A DNA stretch of 64,000 bases from Pseudomonas sp. C1C7 (GTDB taxonomy: Bacteria > Pseudomonadota > Gammaproteobacteria > Pseudomonadales > Pseudomonadaceae). Both the position numbers and the translations under genes were made by a program. Below the pieces are notes generated by a model that was not told the DNA's origin, did no database searches, and saw only the letters and a list, made by a program, of their open reading frames with translations. Of this stretch, positions 9,628 to 18,982 are shown one piece after another (within the stretch, counting starts at the first letter, position 1; each line of letters starts with the position of its first letter). Location: assembly GCF_013359595.1 (NCBI RefSeq), contig NZ_JABFMP010000006.1, positions 69,598 to 133,597 of the forward strand, read 5' to 3'.

Positions 9628-10539
9628 ATGGAAGCCAACCGATTCGGCGACATTGCCGCCTTTGTCGCGGCCGTGAAGGCGGGCAGTTTCACCGCGGCGG
9701 CGGATTCGCTTGGCCTGACTCGTTCGGCTGTGGGCAAAAGCATCGTTCGCCTGGAAAGCCGCATGGGCGCGCGGCTGCTCAATCGCACCACCCGCAAACT
9801 GAGCCTGACCGATGAGGGGCAGGTCGCCTATGAGCGCTGGCGACAGATTCTCGAGGATCTGGATGAAGTCGAGGCGACCATGGCCCTGCGTCGTGGTCGG
9901 CCCACAGGCACGTTCAAGCTCACCGCGCCGCTTTCGTTTGGCCAGCGCCATATCCTGCCGATTCTCGATGCCTATCTGAAACAGTGGCCCGACCTGCGCG
10001 CGGATGTGTGGTTCACCGATCGCTTCGTCGATCTGGTCGAGGAGGGCGTCGACATCGCCATTCGCATCGGCGCGCCGAAAGAAGATTCGCAATTGCTCAC
10101 CCGCACCGTGGGCTGGCAGCAGTACGCGACTTGCGCTTCGCCAGCGTATCTGGCCCGTTCTGGCGTGCCGAAAACGCCGGATGAACTGGTCGGCCATGAC
10201 ACCATCGCCTTCGGCAGCGGCGAGCGAACCGTCGCCTGGCGTTACCAGACTCCGGCCGGCCTGCATCTGCATGAACTGCCGGGGCGGCTGAATATCGACA
10301 GTTCCGAAGCCATGCGCGAAGCGGCGCTGACAGGCATTGGCTTGATTCACCTGCCGACTTACATCACCGGCAACGACCTGCGCGATGGAACCTTGGTCGA
10401 AGTGCTCAGGCCTTACCGCGCGCCGCCGGATCCCATCAGGGTGGTGTATCCGAACAAGCGTCATCTATCGCCACGGGTTCGCAGCTTCATCGATCTGATG
10501 GTGAGCCACTGGGAAGCGGGCGTGCCTTGGGAAAAATGA
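9628..10539 (+). CDS. LysR family transcriptional regulator
   Basis: The 303-residue protein has an N-terminal winged helix-turn-helix at about residues 3-62 (FVAAVKAGSFTAAADSLGLT, then SRMGARLLNRTTRKLSLT). A periplasmic-binding-like effector domain follows from about residue 90. It belongs to the AaeR/DhcR-like branch judged by FVDLVEEGVDIAIRIG. An in-frame ATG at 9607 adds seven residues, but the domain begins at 9628. It is divergent from the cupin gene and followed by the luciferase-like oxidoreductase and the second Old Yellow Enzyme, its likely targets. Confidence 0.92.
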   Translation: MEANRFGDIAAFVAAVKAGSFTAAADSLGLTRSAVGKSIVRLESRMGARLLNRTTRKLSLTDEGQVAYERWRQILEDLDEVEATMALRRGRPTGTFKLTAPLSFGQRHILPILDAYLKQWPDLRADVWFTDRFVDLVEEGVDIAIRIGAPKEDSQLLTRTVGWQQYATCASPAYLARSGVPKTPDELVGHDTIAFGSGERTVAWRYQTPAGLHLHELPGRLNIDSSEAMREAALTGIGLIHLPTYITGNDLRDGTLVEVLRPYRAPPDPIRVVYPNKRHLSPRVRSFIDLMVSHWEAGVPWEK

Positions 10540-10644
10540 TTGGATTGGGGAATTCAAGGACCGGGTAATGGTCGCCGGACGCGGTTTATCCGGGCTCGGG
10601 ATTCAATAAAGATGCAGTCATCGCCACTTGTGAGGACTGCCACC

Positions 10645-11652
10645 ATGACCCACGCCATTCAACGCTCGACCACTTCGCCGACCCCGCATCCGATGCTTGA
10701 GCGTCATCCCGGTTTTCAACGTCTGTTCAAGCCGCAGGCGCTGACCATCGGCCTGATCCTGCCTCTGGAAACCCATCCCGGTCGCCCTGCGCCCACCATG
10801 CGCGATCACGTCGAAATGGCGCAACGCGCCGAAGCGCTCGGTGTGGGCGCGTTGTGGATGCGCGACATCCCGTTCTACGACCCGAACTACGGCGACGTCG
10901 CGCAGATCTTCGAACCCCTCGTCTATATCGGCTACCTCGCCGCGGCCACCCGCAGCATCGTGCTCGGTACCACCGGCATCGTGCTGCCGACTCGCGAGCC
11001 GATGTACCTGGCCAAACAGGCGGCATCTTTGGACCAACTGAGCGAAGGCCGCCTGGTGTTGGGGCTGTCCTCGGGCGATCGATACAGTGATTACCCGATG
11101 CTGGGGATCGACTTTGAATCTCGTGGCGAGCGTTATCGGGATGCCTATTCGGTGTTTCGCACCTTGCTCGAGCAGCGTTTTCCGACGTTTCGCTCCGAGC
11201 GCTTCGGCGGCTCGTCCGGCGGTCTCGATCTGGTGCCGAAGGCGCCGTACGGCCGGGTGCCATCCATCGCGGTCGGCCAGGCGCAGCAGAGCATCGAATG
11301 GCTGGCGCAGAACCTCGACGGCTACCTGGCCGGTGTGCAGAGCCCGGAGCGTCTGGCCTCGCTGGGTGAACACTGGCACGGCCTGGTGAATGAAGCCGAG
11401 GGACGCGACGCCTTCAAACCCTTGGGGTTGGGGGGTTATCTGGATCTGAGCAGCAACCCGGATCAGCCTTTCCAGCGTATCCAGGGCGGCTTCCGCGCCG
11501 GGCGCAACGGCCTGCGAAATTACCTTGCACAGGCGCAATCGGCCGGGGTTTCGCACATCGCGCTCAATCCCAAGGTCAGCCGCCAGCCCTACAGCGAAAT
11601 CCTCGATGAGCTCGGCGAGTACGTCTTGCCGCACTTTCCATCACACGCGTGA
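10645..11652 (+). CDS. LLM class flavin-dependent oxidoreductase
   Basis: The 335-residue luciferase-like monooxygenase (LLM) TIM-barrel protein shows ALGVGALWMRDIPFYDPNYGD, LGTTGIVLPTREPMYLAKQA and LSEGRLVLGLSSGDR, which are LLM-fold signatures. It resembles the BA3436-type luciferase-like oxidoreductases, which lack an assigned reaction. Upstream in-frame ATGs exist (10540, 10612), but GAGGA 8 bases before 10645 marks the start. The gene is followed 32 bases later by an Old Yellow Enzyme, and the two probably form an operon controlled by the upstream LysR protein. Confidence 0.88.
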   Translation: MTHAIQRSTTSPTPHPMLERHPGFQRLFKPQALTIGLILPLETHPGRPAPTMRDHVEMAQRAEALGVGALWMRDIPFYDPNYGDVAQIFEPLVYIGYLAAATRSIVLGTTGIVLPTREPMYLAKQAASLDQLSEGRLVLGLSSGDRYSDYPMLGIDFESRGERYRDAYSVFRTLLEQRFPTFRSERFGGSSGGLDLVPKAPYGRVPSIAVGQAQQSIEWLAQNLDGYLAGVQSPERLASLGEHWHGLVNEAEGRDAFKPLGLGGYLDLSSNPDQPFQRIQGGFRAGRNGLRNYLAQAQSAGVSHIALNPKVSRQPYSEILDELGEYVLPHFPSHA

Positions 11653-11684
11653 GTCAGCCCACTGTCTGCGGGAGGAATCAGTTC

Positions 11685-12788
11685 ATGTCATCACTTTTCG
11701 AATCTTATGACCTGGCCGGTTTGCCTTTGTCTAACCGTATCGTCATGGCCCCCATGACCCGCGCTCGCGCCCACGACACCGTGCCGTCCGCCGATATGGC
11801 GACCTATTACGCCCAACGTGCGAGCGCCGGACTGATCATCACCGAGAGTGCCCAAGTCTCCCAGCAGGGACGAGGCTATCTCCACACACCGGGCATCCAC
11901 ACCGACGCCCAGATCGAAGGCTGGAAGCGCGTGACCGATGCGGTACACCGGGCCGGTGGACGCCTATTCATCCAGCTCTGGCATGTGGGGCGTGTTTCTC
12001 ACGTCTCCTTGCTGGACGGGCATTCGCCGGTATCGGCGGTGGCCGTGACGGCGGCGCAAACCCTGGTTCACGCCTACGACAGCGCTGGGAAGCCAGCCCA
12101 GGTTGCCGCCAGCCTGCCTGTGGCGCTGGATGCCAATGGCATTCGCCAGGTCATCGCCGACTTCCGCCAGGCCGCGCTCAATGCCATGGCCGCGGGATTT
12201 GATGGCGTGGAAATTCATGCGGGCAACGGGTTTCTGTTCGAGCAGTTCATCAACGGCGGGCTCAATACCCGGGAAGATCGCTATGGCGGCACATTGATCA
12301 GCAATCGCCTGCGCCTGCTGCTGGAGACGGTCGATGAAATCAGCGCGCAGATCGGCCATGACCGTGTCGGCGTGCGTGTTTCCCCCTTCGCCCGGCTGGC
12401 GGACCTGCACCCGTTCGAAGATGAACAGGCAACCTGGCTGGCACTGGCCGGCGCGCTGTCGCAACGGCGGATCGCCTACCTGCATGCCAGCCATCTGGGG
12501 GACCCGGATTTTCACAAAGCCTTTCGGGCGGCGTTCGATGGCAGCTTCGTACTGTCGGGAGGCTTTGGCGCTGAAACGGCGCGGCAGGCGATCGATGAAG
12601 GCCTGACGGATTTGGCGGTGTTTGGCCGGCCGTTCATTGCCAATCCTGATCTGGTGAATCGTTTGCGTTTTGGCTGGCCGCTGGCTGAAGCGGGGAGGGA
12701 AGCGTTTTATGGGGGTGGGGCGCGGGGGTATGTGGATTATCCGGTGTATTCAGGGGAGGGAGTGGACCCACAGTGGGTGCCTGCCTGA
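11685..12788 (+). CDS. Second Old Yellow Enzyme family alkene reductase
   Basis: The 367-residue enzyme aligns throughout with the Old Yellow Enzyme at 7812-8894 (shared MAPMTRAR, YYAQRASAGLIITE, QLWHVGRVSHVSL). It has the His/Asn pair in VEIHAGNGFLFEQFI. HAGN replaces the more usual HAAN, and the C terminus is longer. The start has GGAGG 9 bases upstream; a further in-frame ATG at 11649 lies inside the end of the preceding gene. It follows the luciferase-like gene closely. The two reductases are divergent enough to be old paralogues rather than a recent duplication. Confidence 0.92.
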   Translation: MSSLFESYDLAGLPLSNRIVMAPMTRARAHDTVPSADMATYYAQRASAGLIITESAQVSQQGRGYLHTPGIHTDAQIEGWKRVTDAVHRAGGRLFIQLWHVGRVSHVSLLDGHSPVSAVAVTAAQTLVHAYDSAGKPAQVAASLPVALDANGIRQVIADFRQAALNAMAAGFDGVEIHAGNGFLFEQFINGGLNTREDRYGGTLISNRLRLLLETVDEISAQIGHDRVGVRVSPFARLADLHPFEDEQATWLALAGALSQRRIAYLHASHLGDPDFHKAFRAAFDGSFVLSGGFGAETARQAIDEGLTDLAVFGRPFIANPDLVNRLRFGWPLAEAGREAFYGGGARGYVDYPVYSGEGVDPQWVPA

Positions 12789-12963
12789 CATAGGTGTCTA
12801 CGATGTGGAATCAGTGGCTGTGAATTGCGTGGAATCATCCACGTTTGTACCGTGCATCGTAACTCGGTAGCTGCAGTGATTATTTATGATTCAATCTGAT
12901 TCATATTCATGCGCTACGATTAAGAGTCAATCATCGACGCCTTGCGTCATTGGAGTAATGAAC

Positions 12964-13236
12964 ATGGCTCCCCCCCTCAAAACCCGCTCGGTAACCGCTC
13001 ACGTGCCGGTAGAGCTGGCTGAAAAAGTCGACGAATTGGCAGAGCGACTGGAACGTTCAAGGAATTGGATCGTCAAGCAGGCTCTTTGTGCATGGATCGA
13101 GCAGGAAGAAGAGCGTGTTCGCCTGACTCGCGAAGCTTTGGCGGATGTAGACAACGGCCGAGTGATCGATCACCAGGCCGTTCAAGCCTGGGCCGATAGC
13201 CTCGGTACCGATTCCCCATTGCCGGTGCCTCGCTGA
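12964..13236 (+). CDS. Ribbon-helix-helix antitoxin (ParD/CopG type)
   Basis: The 90-residue protein has an N-terminal beta strand followed by two helices (SVTAHVPVELAEKVDELAERLERSRNWIVKQAL), the ribbon-helix-helix form of CopG/ParD/RHH antitoxins that autoregulate their operons. The C-terminal half is acidic, as in toxin-neutralising tails. ATG 12964 has GGAG 8 bases upstream; the ATG at 12958 is too close to it. The stop overlaps the toxin ATG by one base (TGATG), so the pair is translationally coupled. Confidence 0.88.
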   Translation: MAPPLKTRSVTAHVPVELAEKVDELAERLERSRNWIVKQALCAWIEQEEERVRLTREALADVDNGRVIDHQAVQAWADSLGTDSPLPVPR

Positions 13237-13511
13237 TGGAGTTGAAGTGGACCAGCAAGGCGCTATCCGATATCTCCCGTCTGTATGAATTTCTATCCGC
13301 TGTGAATCAGACCGCCGCTATTCAGACCGTTCAACAACTCACCGCCGCTCCCAGAGCATTGTTAACGAACCCGCGCATTGGCGAGCGCCTGGAGGAATTT
13401 AGTCCACGCGATGTGCGTCGAATTCTGATCGGCCACTATGAATTGCGTTATGAAATTCAGAACTCGACTATCTATCTGCTGTGTCTCTGGCACACGCGTG
13501 AGCATCGGTGA
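13236..13511 (+). CDS. RelE/ParE family toxin
   Basis: The 91-residue protein has the ParE/RelE fold signature: KWTSKALSDISRLYEFL, then NPRIGERLEEFSPRDVRRILIGHYELRYEI and a C-terminal IYLLCLWHTREHR. ParE-type members poison gyrase and RelE-type members cleave ribosome-bound mRNA. The GHYELRYEI and WHTRE end favours the ParE-like branch, but the target is not certain. It is coupled to the antitoxin by a one-base overlap. No frameshift or truncation is seen, so the pair looks functional. Confidence 0.88.
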   Translation: MELKWTSKALSDISRLYEFLSAVNQTAAIQTVQQLTAAPRALLTNPRIGERLEEFSPRDVRRILIGHYELRYEIQNSTIYLLCLWHTREHR

Positions 13512-13678
13512 CTGCTCGTCACGAAGAAGCTCTGCGTCGCATCTGAAGTGCCAGATGGCTGCCATGCCGATTGTTCACCACAGCGAACAATCAATTCAGT
13601 TTTCTGCCGTAGTCAGGCCGACAAGCGCTGCTTAATCTGACGGTGAAATTCAAATTCACCACCGCAGCGAGACCTGTT

Positions 13679-15202
13679 ATGACCAATGCCAACGACAACA
13701 AAGAAGTTGCTCAGTACATCCACGGTGTCCACGTTACCGGCAGCGGTACCCGCACTCAGCCGGTTTTCAATCCTGCCACCGGTGCGGTCAGCACCCATGT
13801 TCGCCTGGGTAGCATCGAAGACGTAGATGCCGCCGTGGCATCCGCAGAGGCGGCATTTGCTGCCTGGTCGAACACTCCGCCTATCCGCCGTGCCCGGGTA
13901 TTGTTCAAATTTCTGGAGTTGTTGAACCAGCATAAAGATGAACTGGCGCACTTGATCACCGCCGAGCATGGCAAGGTCTTCACCGATGCCCAGGGCGAAG
14001 TGGCCCGGGGTATCGATATCGTCGAGTTCTCCTGCGGCATTCCTCAGTTGCTCAAGGGCGACTTCTCCGATCAGGTGTCCACCAACATGGACAACTGGAC
14101 CCTGCGTCAGCCTCTGGGCGTGGTCGCCGGCATCACGCCGTTCAACTTCCCGGTGATGGTACCGATGTGGATGTTCCCGGTGGCGATCGCCGCCGGTAAT
14201 ACCTTCGTCCTCAAGCCAAGCCCGACCGACCCGAGCGCCAGCCTGTTCATGGCTGACTTGCTGAAGCAGGCCGGCTTGCCTGACGGCGTGTTCAACGTGG
14301 TGCAGGGCGACAAAGAGGCTGTAGACGCGCTGTTGGTGCATCCGGATGTCAAAGCGGTTTCCTTCGTCGGCTCCACGCCGATCGCCAACTACATCTACGA
14401 AACCGGCGCCCGCCACGGCAAGCGCGTACAAGCCCTGGGCGGCGCGAAGAACCACATGGTGGTCATGCCTGACGCTGACGTCGATCAAGTTGTCGATGCG
14501 TTGATCGGCGCGGGTTATGGCTCGGCGGGCGAGCGCTGCATGGCGATTTCGGTGGCGGTGCTGGTGGGCGATGTGGCTGACAAAGTCATTCCGAAATTGG
14601 TGGAACGCACCAAGGAACTCAAAGTATTGGATGGCCGCAACCTCGCCGCAGAAATGGGCCCGATCGTTACCCCGGCTGCGCACTCGCGCATCACGGGCTA
14701 CATCGAAAAGGGTGTCAAGGAAGGCGCGCAACTGTTGGTGGACGGTCGCAACTTCAAGAGCTCCGACGCTGGCGAAGGCTGCGAGGAAGGCTTCTGGATG
14801 GGCGGCACGTTGTTCGATAACGTCACCCCGGAAATGACCATCTATAAAGAAGAAATCTTCGGTCCGGTGCTGGCTTGCATGCGCGTCGATGATTTCGCCA
14901 CCGCGGTGCAGCTGGTCAACGACCATGAATTCGGCAACGGCGTGGCCTGTTTTACCCGCGATGGCAACGTCGCTCGTGAATTCAGCCGTCGCATTCAGGT
15001 CGGTATGGTCGGCATCAACGTGCCAATTCCAGTGCCGATGGCCTGGCAGGGTTTCGGTGGCTGGAAGAAGAGCCTGTTTGGTGACATGCATGCTTACGGC
15101 GAGGAGGGCGTGCGCTTCTACACCAAGCAGAAATCCATCATGCAACGCTGGCCGGAAAGCATCGGCAAGGGCGCCGAGTTCGCGATGCCGACCGCTAAAT
15201 AA
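13679..15202 (+). CDS. mmsA: CoA-acylating methylmalonate-semialdehyde dehydrogenase
   Basis: This 507-residue aldehyde dehydrogenase of the MmsA/IolA branch converts (methyl)malonate semialdehyde to propionyl- or acetyl-CoA in valine, thymine or inositol catabolism. The catalytic cysteine is in [10 protein letters not shown] at about residue 287. The NAD-binding part has [19 protein letters not shown] and [14 protein letters not shown], both typical of MmsA. ATG 13679 is taken as the start because the conserved N terminus begins there; GTG 13643 adds 12 residues. No mmsB is adjacent; TetR and LysR regulators follow, so this may be a separate copy from an mmsAB operon. Confidence 0.93.
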   Translation: MTNANDNKEVAQYIHGVHVTGSGTRTQPVFNPATGAVSTHVRLGSIEDVDAAVASAEAAFAAWSNTPPIRRARVLFKFLELLNQHKDELAHLITAEHGKVFTDAQGEVARGIDIVEFSCGIPQLLKGDFSDQVSTNMDNWTLRQPLGVVAGITPFNFPVMVPMWMFPVAIAAGNTFVLKPSPTDPSASLFMADLLKQAGLPDGVFNVVQGDKEAVDALLVHPDVKAVSFVGSTPIANYIYETGARHGKRVQALGGAKNHMVVMPDADVDQVVDALIGAGYGSAGERCMAISVAVLVGDVADKVIPKLVERTKELKVLDGRNLAAEMGPIVTPAAHSRITGYIEKGVKEGAQLLVDGRNFKSSDAGEGCEEGFWMGGTLFDNVTPEMTIYKEEIFGPVLACMRVDDFATAVQLVNDHEFGNGVACFTRDGNVAREFSRRIQVGMVGINVPIPVPMAWQGFGGWKKSLFGDMHAYGEEGVRFYTKQKSIMQRWPESIGKGAEFAMPTAK

Positions 15203-15254
15203 GGCTGCTGCGTGAACGAGGGGAGCTTTGGATGAGAAATCAGTTGATTGATTA

Positions 15255-15267
15255 AGACGATCAGTCT
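15255..15267. promoter_or_regulatory. Possible TetR operator (AGAC-N5-GTCT dyad)
   Basis: AGACGATCAGTCT forms a 4-bp dyad with a 5-base centre, 13 bases before the ATG of the TetR gene at 15280. The position fits autoregulation, as is common in the family. The dyad is short, so the call is tentative. Confidence 0.35.
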
Positions 15268-15279
15268 ATTAGTCGACCC

Positions 15280-15942
15280 ATGACGAACATTCCTGCTACT
15301 CCTCGCAAACGCGGTCGACCGGCGAAAGCCGCAGGCGACCATCGAGAAACACGAGAAACCCTTTGCCGTGCGGGCGTTGCCGCCTTGACGGAAAAGGGTT
15401 TTTCCGTGACTGGCATTGACGAAATACTCAAATCGGTCGGCGTGCCGAAAGGCTCGTTCTACCACTTCTTTGCCAGCAAGGAAGCGTTCGGTAGCGAGTT
15501 GATCACGCTGTACGCGACCTATTTCGTACGCAAGATCGACCGGTTTCTGCTCGATCAAAGCCTGACGCCGCTTCAGCGCATCGCAGCCTTTTGCGAGGAC
15601 GCGGAAATCGGTATGCAAAGTTTCGATTTCCACAGAGGTTGCCTCGTCGGCAATCTGGGTCAGGAGATGGGCGCATTACCTGAATCCTTTCGCGGACAAC
15701 TGTCTGGAGTTTTGCTCGATTGGCAGGCCCGGTTCGAGCGCTGCCTGGAGGAAGCCAAGGCCGCCGGTGAAATCGACAGGGATGCCGATTGTGCGCGTCT
15801 GGCTGCGTTCTTCTGGATCGGCTGGGAAGGGGCGGTGTTGCGCGCGAAGCTTGAGCAAAACGGCGAAGCCTTACGGCTCTTTGCGGACATTTTTTTAACG
15901 AGCCTGAGCGTCAGCGGACGAGAACACTCCAACCATGGCTAA
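15280..15942 (+). CDS. TetR family transcriptional regulator (AcuR-like)
   Basis: The 220-residue protein has a TetR helix-turn-helix at about residues 22-68 (RAGVAALTEKGFSVTGIDEILKSVGVPKGSFYHFFASKEAFG) and a C-terminal ligand domain with GCLVGNLGQEMG and WIGWEGAVLRAKLE. That C-terminal form is seen in AcuR/NemR-like regulators of reactive electrophile or acrylate responses. It follows mmsA in the same direction and overlaps the LysR gene by 8 bases. A short dyad lies just upstream. Target and ligand are unknown. Confidence 0.9.
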   Translation: MTNIPATPRKRGRPAKAAGDHRETRETLCRAGVAALTEKGFSVTGIDEILKSVGVPKGSFYHFFASKEAFGSELITLYATYFVRKIDRFLLDQSLTPLQRIAAFCEDAEIGMQSFDFHRGCLVGNLGQEMGALPESFRGQLSGVLLDWQARFERCLEEAKAAGEIDRDADCARLAAFFWIGWEGAVLRAKLEQNGEALRLFADIFLTSLSVSGREHSNHG

Positions 15943-16873
15943 AGTGGAAGTCGAACAACTCTGGACCCACGTGCACTGGCTGGCGATCCTGGAAGAGCAG
16001 GGGACCTATACCGCGGCTGCGCTGAGATTGGGAGTCAGCAAGTCGGCCGTGAGTCAGCGCATTGCCGAGCTGGAGAAAGCCACGGGGTTGAGCCTGGTGC
16101 AACGCACGACCCGCAGCGTGCGATTGACCGATGCGGGAAATGCGCTGGTCAGTGACGTGCGCAGCGCCTACGAACAAATCGCCCGCAGTTTTTCCGATGT
16201 CCGGGATTCGGCAGGTGTCGCCCGAGGCCTGCTGCGACTGACCGCGCCGGTCGCCTTCGCCCGCCAGCAACTGGTGCCGGTACTGGCCGGCTTCTTCCAG
16301 GAATACCCCGAAGTCAGGGTTCAACTCGACGTTTCCGATCAGATTTCCTCCATTGCTTCCGAGGGTTTCGACCTGGCCATCCGGCACAGCAATCAGATCC
16401 CGGATACCCACGTCGCCTGGAAACTCAGCCCGACCCGTTCCGTGCTGGTCGCCACCCGCAGCTACCTGGAGAAATTCGGTGAGCCTCGGCATCCGGATGA
16501 TCTGGCACGGCACAGCTGCCTGTTTTACCCGCGAGGCAGCGACACGCCGGCATGGGCCTTCGAGGCAATCGAGGACACGCAGATGGCGGGGAAGCGGCTG
16601 ACGGTGCCGGTCAAAGGCATCTTCGCCACCAACAACAGTGAAGCGTTGCGTGATGCGGCGCTGACGGATTTGGGCATCGCATTGTTGCCTGACTTCACCG
16701 CTCAAGCCGGGCTCAAAAGCGGAGCTCTGGTGCAGGTGTTGCCGGCATGGCGATCGGTGGGTGCGTTCCCGGAGGACATTTATCTGGTGCGTCCTTATTC
16801 GGCACATGTACCGAGAGCAGTCAGTGTCTTTGTCGAATATCTGCGTGGGCGGTTCGCGGCAGGGTTCATGTAA
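15935..16873 (+). CDS. LysR family transcriptional regulator
   Basis: The 312-residue protein has a helix-turn-helix at about residues 15-70 (LEEQGTYTAAALRLGVSKSA, SLVQRTTRSVRLTDAG) and a LysR substrate-binding domain from about residue 95. Its ATG lies inside the end of the TetR gene (ATGGCTAA shared), so the two regulators are probably co-translated, an uncommon pairing. The nearest downstream DNA is a REP pair and then the integrase island, so its target is not evident. Confidence 0.9.
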   Translation: MAKVEVEQLWTHVHWLAILEEQGTYTAAALRLGVSKSAVSQRIAELEKATGLSLVQRTTRSVRLTDAGNALVSDVRSAYEQIARSFSDVRDSAGVARGLLRLTAPVAFARQQLVPVLAGFFQEYPEVRVQLDVSDQISSIASEGFDLAIRHSNQIPDTHVAWKLSPTRSVLVATRSYLEKFGEPRHPDDLARHSCLFYPRGSDTPAWAFEAIEDTQMAGKRLTVPVKGIFATNNSEALRDAALTDLGIALLPDFTAQAGLKSGALVQVLPAWRSVGAFPEDIYLVRPYSAHVPRAVSVFVEYLRGRFAAGFM

Positions 16874-17004
16874 GGGCAGGATCATACGTGTAGAGCAGTA
16901 ACTCTACCAAGTAGATGTTTAGTTGAGCTGTAGTTTTGGCGTGGGGAATTCTCTCTTGGGAGAGGCCTATCAAAAGCTGCCTGCAGTTGCGGATTCGCTC
17001 CTGT

Positions 17005-17095
17005 GTAGGAGCTGTCGAGTGCAACGAGGCTGCGATCTTTTGATTTTAAAAGACAAAGGCAAGATCAAAAGATCGCAGCCTTCGGCAGCTCCTAC
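17005..17095. repeat. Inverted repeat of REP type
   Basis: GTAGGAGCTG at 17005 and CAGCTCCTAC at 17086 flank an inner inverted pair (GGCTGCGATCTTTTGAT and ATCAAAAGATCGCAGCC). This is a second class of Pseudomonas REP pair, unlike the GAGCGAGC type found elsewhere in the window. Confidence 0.8.
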
Positions 17096-17717
17096 ATGAG
17101 GGCTTCCAGAGGGATCCGGCTTGTTGGCATCGCCTTACCGGAATACAGATCAGCGGGCATTATCGATTATCGAGAATGACGGCATTTGAATTCTGCGCAC
17201 TAACTCCATGCTGAGCACTGCAGATTTCACGCAGCGTCGTGCTCGGTGGTTGATCCTGATGAAGGCTACGCATTGAGCGATAAGCTGATGTTGAAACTAC
17301 CATTCAAACCTGATGAATCTGCACGGCAACGAAAATCTGTAGCGACGGTACGGGTTCCTGTCGATGGAGCGAAATCCAGGACGACAAACATTGAAAGCCG
17401 CGTGTCAGGTAAAAGAGCCATTCGATGATTGGTCGCAAGAGTAAGCGGCAATTCGATCATTGAATGCCATAGGAAAGCCTCGATGAATCAGCAGGCTTCC
17501 TGAAGCACGATCCAGGCGTTAAAAAGCACTGCGCAACCGGCCTGATATTGATACATGGTGTTACGTGTAATGTATATTATGTTAAACCAGATGCTATGTT
17601 AGAAATGTTCATGAGGCTCGTAAGACACTGATTCGACAAACCCGCTTCTGACGTCCACTCTCTCAACGGGCCATGTACGTTGTGTTCATGGTGAACCATT
17701 GTATGAGGTGGCTGCCG
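17096..17717. other. Intergenic DNA at the left edge of the island
   Basis: No convincing gene is seen. An open frame of 60 codons at 17246-17428 has no ribosome site and no recognisable motif. The part from about 17545 to 17600 is AT-rich and holds a possible promoter for the recombinase operon. The left attachment site of the island is expected in this stretch. Confidence 0.5.
17548..17578 (+). promoter_or_regulatory. Possible sigma-70 promoter of the recombinase operon
   Basis: TTGATA (17548-17553) and TATATT (17573-17578) are separated by 19 bases, in AT-rich DNA ahead of the first recombinase. The spacing is longer than ideal. Confidence 0.3.
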
Positions 17718-18971
17718 ATGAAGCTGATTCAGTGCCGTTACGCTTCTGGTCAACGTGTACCGCTGCTCGTGCAGACCGGAGATGCGGCGCCGTTGCCCAA
17801 GCTAGTTCCGTTCATCTATGTCCAGCTCAAGCTCAGGCATCGTGCAACTAACACTACCGCAGCGCACCTACGTGCTATCCAGGCTTTCTATGCCTATGCC
17901 AGAAGCCGAGATCTGGATATCGATGAGGCCATCTTGGCCTGCCACTTTGAGGCGATTCTGTCTTTACTAGACGGCTACGCCATCTGGCTCCAAAGCGGCC
18001 GTCAAGCGGACAATCTGGTCGCGCGAATCGGCAAAGCTGAAACGGTACCTTTTTCGCAGATCGATCCGCGTACCCGTGACCAGTACCTGCGGTTGCTGAA
18101 GCAGTACCTGTCCTGGTGCGTCACTCGTTACATCCCGCGCGCCCGTCATAACTCAACCACCCTGGCTCACATCGAAGTTGTATTTGCGGATGTCGCCGAC
18201 GTCATTGAGCGGCGCTTTGAGAGCCATATCATCAATGTTCGTCCCGACCGCACTCGTTACCGCAGCCTGACAGATACGCAACTCCAGATCATTCGCACAT
18301 TGATTGTCCCGGGCGCTGCGGAGAATCCGTTTCCAGAACGATTGCAGATGCGCAATTGGCTAATGATTGAATTGCTGTTGGAGACTGGAATACGGCGCGG
18401 TGAGCTTCTGAAGCTCTACACCACGGATATCAATCAAGGTTCACAACATGCCTACGTCAGCGTCAATGATCGCGAACATGATCCAGGTGACCCGCGCGCT
18501 GAAGAGCCTGCGCTGAAAACACACGGACGAACCGTAGGTATCTCCGCACAGTTGTATGAGGTCTATGAGCGCTATATCCAGAGCGAGCGGCGCCCAATGC
18601 GTGATGGCAAACCGATGAAATTGCCGTACCGCTATTTGTTCATCTCGGATCGAGGGCGCCCGCTGTCAATCCGCGCGTTGTCGAACGTCCTTGATCGGCT
18701 GTTTCTGACCATTGAACTGGCTCATCCGAAGTTGTTGCCTACACTTTCCGCGCATGACTTTCGCCACACCTTTGCCGACCGCTTTTTGGCTTACCTGGTC
18801 GAGAAGCGTGGGCATGACCTGGAGCGCGCCACGGACGAACTCCGACGAGTCTGCGGCTGGTCTGACACTTCGACGATGCCACGCCGTTATGCAAGTCGTT
18901 ATCTAGCCGAGTCGGCCAACCGCCACAATGCCCAGCGTGCCTCGGCAGCCTGGAGCCGACTTGACAGTTAA
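17718..18971 (+). CDS. ginA: Tyrosine recombinase, first of a trio (GinA-like)
   Basis: This 417-residue tyrosine site-specific recombinase has the first catalytic Arg in LLETGIRRGELLKLY and the H-x-x-R box in LSAHDFRHTFADRFL. The last part has GWSD in the second His/Trp position, followed by PRRYASRYLA with the Tyr nucleophile. The N-terminal half looks like a core-binding SAM-like domain. Upstream ATGs at 17673, 17688 and 17703 are in frame, but ATG 17718 has AGGTGG 6 bases before it. The next recombinase starts 11 bases after the stop. In GInts all four gin genes are reported as needed for integration and excision. Confidence 0.88.
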   Translation: MKLIQCRYASGQRVPLLVQTGDAAPLPKLVPFIYVQLKLRHRATNTTAAHLRAIQAFYAYARSRDLDIDEAILACHFEAILSLLDGYAIWLQSGRQADNLVARIGKAETVPFSQIDPRTRDQYLRLLKQYLSWCVTRYIPRARHNSTTLAHIEVVFADVADVIERRFESHIINVRPDRTRYRSLTDTQLQIIRTLIVPGAAENPFPERLQMRNWLMIELLLETGIRRGELLKLYTTDINQGSQHAYVSVNDREHDPGDPRAEEPALKTHGRTVGISAQLYEVYERYIQSERRPMRDGKPMKLPYRYLFISDRGRPLSIRALSNVLDRLFLTIELAHPKLLPTLSAHDFRHTFADRFLAYLVEKRGHDLERATDELRRVCGWSDTSTMPRRYASRYLAESANRHNAQRASAAWSRLDS

Positions 18972-18982
18972 GGAGGTTCACC

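Noticed and set aside
13613..15145. Open frame of 510 codons antisense to mmsA
   Set aside because: It mirrors the mmsA frame in GC-rich DNA, is rich in His, Arg and Ala, and has no family features; mmsA is clear on the other strand.
17246..17428. 60-codon open frame left of the recombinases
   Set aside because: No ribosome site, no motif, and it lies in DNA expected to hold the attachment site.
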